Below, one piece after another: positions 1 through 7,615 of a DNA stretch of 64,000 nt (position 1 is its first letter; each line of letters opens with the position of its first letter). Source of the stretch: Sediminicola luteus (GTDB lineage: Bacteria > Bacteroidota > Bacteroidia > Flavobacteriales > Flavobacteriaceae); assembly GCF_002514735.1 (NCBI RefSeq), contig NZ_NBWU01000004.1:496001-560000 (forward strand), given 5' to 3'. The notes below the pieces were generated by a model that saw only the letters and a program-made list of their open reading frames with translations, had not been told where the DNA came from and ran no database searches. Made by a program: the position numbers and the translations under genes.

Positions 1-2
1 AG

Positions 3-692
3 GCCGATGCACCAGACATTGTGCAACCCAAAATATTGGACTTAAAAAAGCCTACCCATTTTGAATATGCCGGGGCCGCCGGAGGCTATATAGACCAACT
101 GGGGTATCCCTTTTGCAGAGGTCGGGTATTTCAGTCCTTAGAGGCAGACAAAGGTCAATATAACGATATAAAGGAAGTGTTTTGGGCCACAGGTGCCTGT
201 ATGTTCATTAAAAGCCGTGTATTTCATAACCTTGGCGGTTTCGACGAGGATTATTTTGCACATCAAGAAGAAATCGACCTCTGTTGGCGGGCCAAAAACC
301 ATGGCCATACCGTATACTATAATGGTAATAGCCATGTCTTTCATTTAGGGGGTTCTACCCTTAGCAATATGAATCCCAGAAAAACCTTCTTGAACTTTAG
401 GAACTCTTTATATTCGATAACCAAAAACCTGCCTTGGCATAAAGGTTTTCCTATAATTGTGCAACGGTTGTTGTTAGATGGTATTGCTGGACTAAGATTT
501 TTGATCCGCTTACAGCCTTTACATTGCCTAGCCATTATAAAGGCCCATTTTAGCTATTATAGAAACTACAAAAAAATCTCCCGAAAAAGAGAAAAAAAGC
601 AATTTTACGGGCCCTATTTTGCCACTCGGTCAATTGTCTGGTCGCATTTTGTACAAGGGGTGAAGAATTTTTCCTTTTTAGTAAAAGATTAA
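3..692 (+). CDS. Glycosyltransferase family 2, C-terminal part (5' partial)
   Basis: The reading frame is open to the left edge (codons from base 3, before the GTG at 21), so the gene starts outside the window. What remains is the end of a GT-A catalytic domain: a GACMFI segment, then GGFDEDYF, EEIDLCWRA, a histidine after a short strand, and GGSTL. This pattern is typical of rhamnosyl- and other sugar transferases that use nucleotide sugars on surface polysaccharides. The C-terminal tail is basic (many Lys/Arg around residues 180-200), compatible with peripheral membrane contact. The family is seen directly; donor and acceptor cannot be told from this fragment. Confidence 0.85.
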   Translation, partial: ADAPDIVQPKILDLKKPTHFEYAGAAGGYIDQLGYPFCRGRVFQSLEADKGQYNDIKEVFWATGACMFIKSRVFHNLGGFDEDYFAHQEEIDLCWRAKNHGHTVYYNGNSHVFHLGGSTLSNMNPRKTFLNFRNSLYSITKNLPWHKGFPIIVQRLLLDGIAGLRFLIRLQPLHCLAIIKAHFSYYRNYKKISRKREKKQFYGPYFATRSIVWSHFVQGVKNFSFLVKD

Positions 693-725
693 CTAATTTG
701 CGGGGAATTAGCCAAGCTTAATCCA

Positions 726-733
726 TAATTTTG
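726..733 (+). promoter_or_regulatory. Candidate -7 box TAATTTTG for the OmpA lipoprotein gene
   Basis: TAATTTTG fits the Bacteroidota -7 consensus TAnnTTTG exactly. It lies 36 bases before the ATG at 770, giving a leader of about 33 nt. No convincing TTG is seen 19-20 bases upstream. The box overlaps the longer in-frame extension starting at 731, which supports 770 as the true start. Confidence 0.5.
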
Positions 734-769
734 ATAATAAATACTTTTTTAAATCTTATCCATACCACT

Positions 770-1618
770 ATGAAAAAAACGATCCTAGGTCTTTTGGGAA
801 TGGCCGTATTACTTTCTAGCTGTGTATCACAGAAGAAGTTCGCCGACTTGGAAGCCAAGCACAAGGAAGCCCAAGATCTATTAAACTCAGCTACCCTTAA
901 ATTGAACACTTGTCTTGATGAAAAGACAGCTGCCGAATCAAGGGCTCAAACTTTGGCCGATCAGAACAAATACTTGAAAGAGAACAATCAAGTATTGATG
1001 AACAATATGGGTAACCTTACCGAATTAACGGCCAAAGGTGCCGCCAACTTGGAAAAATCTTTGGAAAGTATCCAAGAAAAAGACCTTACCATTCGTAAGT
1101 TGAACGATGCCATTACCCGCAGGGACAGTGTAAACTTGGCCTTGGTACAAAGCCTAAAAGGTGTTTTGGGTAACTTGGACGACGAAGACATTGAAATCAG
1201 CGTTGAAAAAGGTGTGGTATTCGTTTCCATCTCCGATAAATTGTTGTTCCGTTCCGGAAGCTATAACCTAACGGCCCGTGCCAAAGAAGTATTGGGCAAG
1301 GTGGCCAAGGTAGTAAACAACAAACCTGATTTCGAATTCATGGTAGAAGGTCACACCGACGATGTACCTTACCGTAAAGCCCCACTACAAGACAACTGGG
1401 ACTTATCTGTAAAGCGTGCTACCAGTGTGGTTAGGACACTTCAAAACGATTATGGCGTAGATCCTAAGCGTATGACAGCTGCCGGACGTTCTTCTTATGT
1501 ACCGGTTTCTGCTACAGAGAAATCCAAAAACAGAAGAACGCGTATCGTTGTTCTTCCAAAAATCGATCAGTTCTACGATATGATTGAAAAAGGGATGAAA
1601 GACCCTAAAATCAACTAA
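770..1618 (+). CDS. OmpA-family peptidoglycan-binding lipoprotein
   Basis: I place the start at the ATG at 770, not an in-frame start 39 bases upstream, because 770 yields a proper lipoprotein signal: MKK, a hydrophobic stretch and the lipobox LLSSC with Cys18 as lipidation site. Residues 25-120 are charged and heptad-like, probably a coiled coil spanning the periplasm. The last 130 residues are an OmpA_C domain with VEGHTDD, the DNWDLS aspartate and the KNRRTRI arginine that bind diaminopimelate in peptidoglycan. The protein of 282 aa therefore probably tethers the outer membrane to the wall. It is monocistronic, with a strong terminator after it. The family call is firm; the individual role is inferred. 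Confidence 0.9.
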   Translation: MKKTILGLLGMAVLLSSCVSQKKFADLEAKHKEAQDLLNSATLKLNTCLDEKTAAESRAQTLADQNKYLKENNQVLMNNMGNLTELTAKGAANLEKSLESIQEKDLTIRKLNDAITRRDSVNLALVQSLKGVLGNLDDEDIEISVEKGVVFVSISDKLLFRSGSYNLTARAKEVLGKVAKVVNNKPDFEFMVEGHTDDVPYRKAPLQDNWDLSVKRATSVVRTLQNDYGVDPKRMTAAGRSSYVPVSATEKSKNRRTRIVVLPKIDQFYDMIEKGMKDPKIN

Positions 1619-1644
1619 GTAAACTTTTTATAAAGTATATAGGA

Positions 1645-1672
1645 ACGGCCCCGCATTGGGGCCGTTTTTTTT
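1645..1672 (+). terminator. Rho-independent terminator after the OmpA lipoprotein gene
   Basis: Perfect 8-bp stem ACGGCCCC / GGGGCCGT with a 5-base loop, followed by a run of eight T. It starts 26 bases after the stop codon at 1618. Confidence 0.9.
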
Positions 1673-1788
1673 GCACTAACCCTATGGTATAAACCATGAT
1701 GGGTATTCCCTCTTATTGAGTGATTAACTTTCTTATCTTTCCATAACGACCCTTTTTACCTTTATCTTCGGTTAAAAACGAACCTCTC

Positions 1789-2130
1789 ATGATCCTTTCC
1801 ATTACTTACATCCGATTAAAATCGCTTTGGCATTTTTTTGAATTGTCGCGTTACGCCTTGCATAGCGTACGCCAATTAAAAAAAGGTCCGTGTAAAAAGT
1901 ATAAATCCACCGGTTTTGGCCTGCACCATTACACCATGAGTTTATGGGAATCGGAAGAAGACCTAAAGGAGTTTGCTACCTCTGGTGCACATAAAAAAGC
2001 CATGCAGAAGTCGGCCAAGATCGCCAAGGAAATACATGTTTTAAGCACCCCCCATTCCTTAGATAAGCTGCCCACTTGGACAGAAGCTAAAACAGCCCTA
2101 AAAAACGATGGGCGAATTTCTAGATGGTAA
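1789..2130 (+). CDS. Small ABM/DUF3291-like protein of unknown role
   Basis: 113 aa, no signal peptide. The centre (TMSLWESEEDLKEFATSGAHKK, given here only as positions 50-71 with its W, E, F, SG and H residues) is the pattern of ferredoxin-like alpha/beta proteins of the antibiotic-biosynthesis-monooxygenase or DUF3291 type, where the conserved His and Trp line a small-molecule or haem pocket. The match is by motif feel, not a firm assignment. It ends 42 bases before rluF on the same strand, but a promoter box lies between, so co-transcription is not required. No function is claimed. Confidence 0.6.
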   Translation: MILSITYIRLKSLWHFFELSRYALHSVRQLKKGPCKKYKSTGFGLHHYTMSLWESEEDLKEFATSGAHKKAMQKSAKIAKEIHVLSTPHSLDKLPTWTEAKTALKNDGRISRW

Positions 2131-2147
2131 GGCAAAGGGCTTTTCCT

Positions 2148-2155
2148 TATTTTTG
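2148..2155 (+). promoter_or_regulatory. Candidate -7 box TATTTTTG for rluF
   Basis: Exact TAnnTTTG match between the stop of the small upstream gene (2130) and the rluF ATG (2173). It would give a leader of about 14 nt. No clear -33 TTG is visible. Confidence 0.45.
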
Positions 2156-2172
2156 CCCGATAAAATTCCGTT

Positions 2173-2913
2173 ATGCAAGAAGGCACCCGTATCAATAAAT
2201 TTTTAAGTGAGATAGGTTATTGCTCTAGAAGGGCTGCAGACGGACTTATAGAACAAGGTCGGGTACGGATAAACGGCAAGGTTCCTGAAAAAGGCACTAA
2301 AGTAAGCCCACAAGATACCGTTTCGGTTGATGATGAGGTAGTTTCGCGCCCCAAAAAACAAAAACACGTATATCTCGCCTTCAACAAACCTATCGGCATA
2401 GTTTGCACCACCGATACCCGGGTAGAAAAAGATAATATCATCGATTTTATCAATTACCCCAAACGTATTTTCCCTATTGGTCGGCTCGACAAACCCAGCG
2501 AAGGACTCATTTTTTTGACCAGTGATGGCGATATCGTCAATAAAATACTCCGGGCCCGGAATGGCCATGAAAAAGAGTACATCGTTACCGTAAACAAAAC
2601 CATCACCCCTGAATTTATAAAACGTATGGGCAACGGTATCCCAATTTTGGGGACCAAAACCCGTAAATGCCATGTAGAGGCACTGGGTAAAAACCGTTTT
2701 AAAATCGTACTCACCCAAGGCCTAAATAGACAAATTCGCCGTATGTGTGAATATTTGGGCTATAAGGTGACCAAACTAAAACGGGTACGCATTATGAACG
2801 TTTCGCTAGATGTACCTGTTGGCAAATGGAGACATCTTACAGAAGAAGAGCTCGCCACCATAAACCAATCAGTTGCCCACTCTAAAAAGACCACTGACAA
2901 CAAACCCCTCTAA
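2173..2913 (+). CDS. rluF: 23S rRNA pseudouridine synthase RluF
   Basis: 246 aa. An N-terminal S4 RNA-binding domain (about residues 5-50, with GYCSRRAADGLIEQGRV) is followed by the RsuA/RluB/RluF catalytic domain: NKPIGIVCTTD at 71-81, GRLDKPSEGL with the catalytic Asp106, KEYIVTV, and GLNRQIRRMCEYLGY. The CTTD variant and the HEKEY segment resemble RluF (U2604 of 23S rRNA, near the peptidyl transferase centre) more than RluB or RsuA. The C-terminal 20 residues are a polar tail. The family is certain; the exact target uridine is inferred from similarity. Confidence 0.9.
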   Translation: MQEGTRINKFLSEIGYCSRRAADGLIEQGRVRINGKVPEKGTKVSPQDTVSVDDEVVSRPKKQKHVYLAFNKPIGIVCTTDTRVEKDNIIDFINYPKRIFPIGRLDKPSEGLIFLTSDGDIVNKILRARNGHEKEYIVTVNKTITPEFIKRMGNGIPILGTKTRKCHVEALGKNRFKIVLTQGLNRQIRRMCEYLGYKVTKLKRVRIMNVSLDVPVGKWRHLTEEELATINQSVAHSKKTTDNKPL

Positions 2914-2990
2914 TACAATACAATAAGAAAGGTTTTGCTTGCGTTTTTTGGTAACGAACCATTAGCACCCAAGGGTAAAACCTTTGTCCT

Positions 2991-3752
2991 ATGTTACAAT
3001 CAAAAACCCTCTCTCGAATGGGAATAGTATCCCTATTCGTTCTTTTTGTGGGCATTTTTGCGGTCCATGCACAAATTAGCATCACTGCCGCAGCGGTACC
3101 TGGGGTATCGAATGCCGGTCAAGGCGATGTGTACCTTACCTCAGATACCGATGTACTTTACATTGGTCTGGAAGATGGCACCCTTCGAAAATTAGGTGGC
3201 GTTTCCAATCTAAGTCAAAATGTGGCTACGGGCACTTTAAATTTTGTAGATGAAAACGGTACGGCCCAAACGGCTGAAGTTATCAGTGGCGATGCCCAAA
3301 ACCGCCTCACTGCGGGCTCAGATGGTGGTGCCTACTTAGCCGAAAGGGAGATGCAATTATTTACCGATCAAAGTTCGGCTACCCAAAACTGGAACGGCAG
3401 CAGTGAACAAACCGTGGTCACCCGAACCATTACCCTAACCCAAGAAAGCATCGTTGACATAAGCTATGTATTCTCTTATATACGAACCAGTAATGGTGGC
3501 GGCCGCTACAGAAGGGTAAACATAGATATCAGTGGTAGTACTACCTTGAACAACCAAATGAGTACCATGTCGAACACCTATAGTACTTCGGAAAATTGGG
3601 GACATTGTTCGGCCAACAGAAAGTATCAATTTAATCCGGGCACCTACACCTTTAGTATGCGAACCAGGGGCAATGCCAATTGCACAACCCGGACCCAAAC
3701 CGATGATGATTACGGTTGGAGCATGGACATAACCGTTTTCCCGGCAGATTAA
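2991..3752 (+). CDS. Secreted protein with fibre-like repeat region, unknown function
   Basis: 253 aa. Start at 2991 gives a signal peptide ending near HAQ (about residue 28); an ATG at 3018 would also keep the hydrophobic core. Residues 30-110 are Gly/Thr/Ala rich with short motifs (LYIGLEDGTLRKLGG, NRLTAGSDGGAYL) reminiscent of head or tail fibre shafts and of Flavobacteriia cell-surface proteins. Residues 120-250 look like a compact beta domain with a Cys pair (GHCSAN and NCTTR) and alternating beta strands (RYRRVNIDIS, YTFSMRTR). It may be a surface adhesin or stalk-like protein. The stop codon TAA touches the left terminal repeat of the 3752-3963 element. Confidence 0.7.
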   Translation: MLQSKTLSRMGIVSLFVLFVGIFAVHAQISITAAAVPGVSNAGQGDVYLTSDTDVLYIGLEDGTLRKLGGVSNLSQNVATGTLNFVDENGTAQTAEVISGDAQNRLTAGSDGGAYLAEREMQLFTDQSSATQNWNGSSEQTVVTRTITLTQESIVDISYVFSYIRTSNGGGRYRRVNIDISGSTTLNNQMSTMSNTYSTSENWGHCSANRKYQFNPGTYTFSMRTRGNANCTTRTQTDDDYGWSMDITVFPAD

Positions 3753-3963
3753 GAGACTGTTTGAAATTTGTCAATTGTTTTTTTATACTTCTTCCCGCCT
3801 GCCGGCCGGCAGGTTTGCACCTTACTTCGTTAAAATTTTGAACCGTAGCCCAGCTATGCTTAAAAATTTTGCCTAATAAGGCATCCCTGCCTGCGGCAGG
3901 CAGGAAAAACAACCTGTAACCCCGAATTACTCGGGGCCAATCACACATTTCAAAACAGTCTCT
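3752..3963. repeat. 212-bp palindromic MITE-like element
   Basis: The ends are near-perfect inverted repeats: AGAGACTGTTTGAAAT at 3752-3767 and its complement ATTTCAAAACAGTCTCT at 3947-3963, differing by one inserted base. Inside are three nested palindromes: CCTGCCGGCCGGCAGG (3798-3813), CCTGCCTGCGGCAGGCAGG (3886-3904) and CCCCGAATTACTCGGGG (3920-3936), plus a central imperfect repeat around AAAATTTTG (3830-3870). No open reading frame of note lies inside. It fills the whole gap between two convergent genes, and each neighbour's stop codon lies at its edge, so it could also act as a two-way terminator. Confidence 0.75.
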
Positions 3964-4582
3964 AAAGGATATCCAAACTGCCCTTACCTTCCCGAACCAC
4001 TTCAGGGTAACCGTCAGAAACATCGATTACGGTAGAGGCTACATTACCCCCATAGCCTCCATCAACAACCACATCGACCAGGTTTTGCCATTTCTCATAG
4101 ATCAACTCCGGATCGGTGGTATATTCGACCACCTCATCTTCATCTCGAATAGAGGTAGAAACAATGGGATGGCCCAAACCTTCGACCAAGGCGTGAACAA
4201 TATTATGTTCAGGTACCCGAATACCCACGGTTTTTTTCTTCTTAAAATCTTTAGGCAGGTTATTGCTCCCTGGAAGAATAAACGTATACGGCCCAGGCAG
4301 AGCTCTTTTGAGCAATTTAAAAGTAGCCGAATCTATTTGCTTGGCATAGTCGGAAAGATTGCTAAGGTCTTTACAGATAAACGACCAATTGGCTTTGGCC
4401 AGTTTTACCCCTTTTATCCGGGCAATCTTTTCCAATGCTTTAGTATTGGTAATATCGCAACCTAACCCATATATGGTATCGGTAGGGTAAATAACCAATC
4501 CGCCTTTGCGTAGTACCTCTACCACCCTTTGGATCTGTTTCGGGTTCGGATTGTCTTCGTATATCTTAATAAACTCTGCCAT
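3962..4582 (-). CDS. YrdC/Sua5 superfamily protein, YciO subfamily
   Basis: 206 aa single YrdC-like domain without the C-terminal Sua5 domain. Visible motifs are GLVIYPTDTIYGLGCDI, the FKLLKRALPGPYTFIL segment, VGIRVPEHNI, PIVSTSIR and TVIDVSDGYPEVVREG, all collinear with YciO. The canonical KxRxxxxP start of the nucleotide site is altered (KGVKLAKANWSF), another YciO trait. Family members bind RNA and ATP; TsaC/Sua5 make threonylcarbamoyl-AMP for tRNA t6A, while the YciO reaction is less certain. A t6A-synthase label is therefore possible but not secure. The gene runs convergent to the secreted protein gene. Confidence 0.8.
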   Translation of the reverse strand: MAEFIKIYEDNPNPKQIQRVVEVLRKGGLVIYPTDTIYGLGCDITNTKALEKIARIKGVKLAKANWSFICKDLSNLSDYAKQIDSATFKLLKRALPGPYTFILPGSNNLPKDFKKKKTVGIRVPEHNIVHALVEGLGHPIVSTSIRDEDEVVEYTTDPELIYEKWQNLVDVVVDGGYGGNVASTVIDVSDGYPEVVREGKGSLDIL

Positions 4583-4593
4583 CTTCGCTTCCT

Positions 4594-6960
4594 TTACAAT
4601 ACTTCTAATTTCGCAAAACGCAGCAGCAACTTTTTTACCTGCCCATTTTGGAATTTGATCTCTGCTTTTTTATCGTTTCCTACCCCTTCAATCTTTAGCA
4701 CTTCTCCTTTACCGAAACGACCGTGCTCCACTTGGGCGCCTACGGCCAAATTTGGGTCGGGCGCCGCTTTATTGCCAATAGGGGTACCCAAGGCGGGTTT
4801 CAACTTTCGCAATTTACGCATGGTACCCTCGTTAGGGCGTTTATGGCTTGGCGGTGTGGTATTGGTAGGCTTCTGCTGTCGTAACCTACTCTTATCTACT
4901 TCCCCAAAAATATCACCACTCAATAGGGGCTTGAATTTATAATTGGCCGCCGGGGTCAGGTTTTCAATGTATTTATCGTCTATTTCCTCTAAAAAACGGC
5001 TGGGCTCGGCATCTACCAGTTTTCCCCAGCGGTAACGGCTTACCGTATAGGTCAGGTAGGCCTGTTTTTCGGCCCGGGTAAGGGCCACGTAGAACAAACG
5101 GCGTTCTTCTTCCAGTTCCGAACGCGTATTCATACTCATGGCCGAAGGAAAAAGATCTTCTTCCATACCTACGATAAACACATGCGGAAACTCCAATCCC
5201 TTGGCCAAGTGAATGGTCATCAGAGCTACACGGTCTTCATCTCCCGTGGCATTATCTTGGTCGGTAAGTAAGGCCACATCTTCCATGAACTCGTCGAGAC
5301 TCCCCCTAGAATCGGCTACTTCTTTCTGGCCTTCCACAAAATCTTGGATACCATTGAGCAACTCCTCAATGTTCTGCATACGGGTAATACCCTCGGGCGT
5401 GCCGTCTTTTTTAAACTCGAGTAACAACCCGGTTTTTTTGGTCACATGTTCGGCCAGGGCAAAAGCATCCATTTCTTCGTTCATGATCTGGAAACTTTTG
5501 ATCATGGTGACAAAATCTTCCAACTTACGGCGGGTACCCGAATTGATCTTTAGATCGATACGGGCAATGTTTTCCATAACCTCAAAAATAGATCGGCCAT
5601 AATGGTTGGCGGCTACCACCAATTTATCTACCGTGGTATTCCCAATTCCCCTGGCCGGATAGTTGATCACCCGTTTTAGGGCCTCTTCATCCTTGGGATT
5701 TAAAATCAGCCGCAAATACCCCAAAACATCCTTGATTTCCTTACGCTGGTAAAACGAGAGTCCGCCATAGATAAAATACGGAATATCGCGTTTACGCAAG
5801 GCATCTTCAATCGCCCTCGATTGGGAGTTGGTACGATACAAGACCGCAAAATCGCGGTTCATAAGCTGATGCTGCATCTGCTCCTCGAAAATAGTACTGG
5901 CCACAAACCTACCCTCTTCGGCATCGGTAATACTTCGATGTATCTTAATGGCCCCACCCGGATCGTTCTGCGTCCAGACGTTTTTCTCGAGCTGGTTTTT
6001 GTTGTTGGCAATAACCGAATTCGCCGCCTCAACGATATTACGGGTAGAACGATAGTTTTGTTCCAGACGGTACATGGCCGCCCCTTTATAGTCCTTTTGA
6101 AAGTTGAGGATATTGCTAATGTTGGCCCCGCGGAACGAATAGATACTCTGGGCATCGTCGCCCACTACACAAATATTCTGGAAACGATCGGCCAAGGCCT
6201 TTACAATCAAATATTGTGAATGGTTGGTATCTTGGTACTCATCTACCAAAATATAGCGGAAACGATCTTGGTATTTGGCCAATACCTCCGGAAAGCGGTT
6301 CAACAATTCATTGGTACGCAGTAAAAGATCATCGAAATCCATGGCACCCGCCTTAAAACAACGATCGACATATTTTTCATAGATTTCCCCTATCCTGGGG
6401 CGTTTGGCCATAGCATCGGCCTCTACCAATTCCGGGTTATTGTAATAGGCCTTAACGGTTATCAGGTTGTTTTTATAGGAAGAAATCCGGTTCTGAACCT
6501 GTTTGTATTTATATACATCTTTATCGAGCCCCATTTCTTTGATTATGGAAGCGATCAAACGTTGCGAATCTTGGGTATCGTATATGGTAAAATTGCTCGG
6601 ATAACCCAGTTTATCGGATTCGAAACGCAGTAATTTGGCAAAAACGGAGTGAAAGGTACCCATCCAAAGGTTTTTGGCCTCCGATGCCCCTACGATTTGG
6701 GCGATCCTATGCTTCATTTCGCGGGCCGCCTTATTGGTAAAGGTCAACGAAAGGATATTGAAGGAATCCACACCCAACGACATCAAATAGGCTATCCTAT
6801 AGGTAAGTACCCGGGTTTTCCCCGAACCCGCACCTGCAATCACCATTAAAGGCCCTTCCTTGTGTAATACAGGGGCTTTCTGGGCCTCGTTCAATTCATT
6901 GATATACTGTTCCAAACTGTTCTTTTTAAGCACAAAAATAAGGAGGGTGAAGTTAGCCAT
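4594..6960 (-). CDS. pcrA: ATP-dependent DNA helicase PcrA/UvrD
   Basis: Superfamily 1A helicase: Walker A AGAGSGKT, Walker B LVDEYQDTN, QNYRST, the motif V region TIHLAKGLEFPHVF and motif VI FYVALTRAEKQ. The C-terminal 50 residues (VGAQVEHGRFGKGEVL...) are the Tudor-like domain that contacts RNA polymerase in PcrA. Function: 3'-5' unwinding in nucleotide excision and mismatch repair and clearance of blocked complexes. An ATG at 6960 gives 788 aa, but the first 15 residues (MANFTLLIFVLKKNS) are unlike the family, whose proteins usually begin at the equivalent of LEQYINELNEAQ; the TTG at 6915 (773 aa) is a good alternative. It ends 11 bases before the YciO gene start, a probable operon. Confidence 0.93.
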   Translation of the reverse strand: MANFTLLIFVLKKNSLEQYINELNEAQKAPVLHKEGPLMVIAGAGSGKTRVLTYRIAYLMSLGVDSFNILSLTFTNKAAREMKHRIAQIVGASEAKNLWMGTFHSVFAKLLRFESDKLGYPSNFTIYDTQDSQRLIASIIKEMGLDKDVYKYKQVQNRISSYKNNLITVKAYYNNPELVEADAMAKRPRIGEIYEKYVDRCFKAGAMDFDDLLLRTNELLNRFPEVLAKYQDRFRYILVDEYQDTNHSQYLIVKALADRFQNICVVGDDAQSIYSFRGANISNILNFQKDYKGAAMYRLEQNYRSTRNIVEAANSVIANNKNQLEKNVWTQNDPGGAIKIHRSITDAEEGRFVASTIFEEQMQHQLMNRDFAVLYRTNSQSRAIEDALRKRDIPYFIYGGLSFYQRKEIKDVLGYLRLILNPKDEEALKRVINYPARGIGNTTVDKLVVAANHYGRSIFEVMENIARIDLKINSGTRRKLEDFVTMIKSFQIMNEEMDAFALAEHVTKKTGLLLEFKKDGTPEGITRMQNIEELLNGIQDFVEGQKEVADSRGSLDEFMEDVALLTDQDNATGDEDRVALMTIHLAKGLEFPHVFIVGMEEDLFPSAMSMNTRSELEEERRLFYVALTRAEKQAYLTYTVSRYRWGKLVDAEPSRFLEEIDDKYIENLTPAANYKFKPLLSGDIFGEVDKSRLRQQKPTNTTPPSHKRPNEGTMRKLRKLKPALGTPIGNKAAPDPNLAVGAQVEHGRFGKGEVLKIEGVGNDKKAEIKFQNGQVKKLLLRFAKLEVL

Positions 6961-7057
6961 ATTTGAGCGCCCGCTAAAACGCCCTTGGTATTACTTATGA
7001 ACAATACTTTCACCATTCTGTTCAATTTAAATATATTTAGGCCTATTATTGTTATAA

Positions 7058-7603
7058 ATGAAAGTTACGTTCCCTACCCGCTGTTTGATCCTTATGTTGA
7101 TTTCCGTAAATACCCTATTGGCCCAAGAGGCCAAAGATGGCCCAGTTATCAAAGGTTTCGGTGCCGTTTACGATATCCCTGAAGCCGATTTTGCCACCGA
7201 CACCGATAAGGTATTCAAAGTGGTTTTTGATGTTAAGGGTACCGCAAAAAAGGAAGGCGATATCAATAAAGAACTAAATACCGCGGCTCGCTTTTTGAAT
7301 ATGCATGCCCGTGCCGGGGTACCGGTAGAAAACCTACATGTGGCTTTGGTGGTTCATAACAAAGCGGCCAAGGACCTCCTGACCTCTAAGGAATATAAGA
7401 GTCGTTATGGTGTTGCCAACGTAAACGAACCCCTATTGGAAGCCCTATTACAGGCCGGGGTCGATATTATATTCTGCGGACAGTCGTCCCATGCCCGCAA
7501 CCTACCCAAAGCCGAATTGGTACCTGGAGTACAGGTATCCCTTTCGGCCATGACCGCCTTGATCCAATTACAGGATGAGGGCTATCGATTAATAAAATTC
7601 TAA
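7058..7603 (+). CDS. Periplasmic DsrE/DsrF-like protein
   Basis: 181 aa with a signal peptide (residues 1-22, cleavage after LLAQ). The mature part is a single DsrE-like alpha/beta domain: KVVFDV, RFLNMHARAGVPVENLHVALVVHNKAAKDLL, and IIFCGQSSHARN with a cysteine at the place used in sulfur-relay members. In cytoplasmic relatives this cysteine carries persulfide; the secreted version is widespread in Bacteroidota and its role is unknown. It is first in an operon with an M20 amidohydrolase (12-base gap) and an FMN enzyme (5-base gap), which suggests a shared but undefined sulfur or amine pathway. Confidence 0.85.
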   Translation: MKVTFPTRCLILMLISVNTLLAQEAKDGPVIKGFGAVYDIPEADFATDTDKVFKVVFDVKGTAKKEGDINKELNTAARFLNMHARAGVPVENLHVALVVHNKAAKDLLTSKEYKSRYGVANVNEPLLEALLQAGVDIIFCGQSSHARNLPKAELVPGVQVSLSAMTALIQLQDEGYRLIKF

Positions 7604-7615
7604 AAACCGACTATA

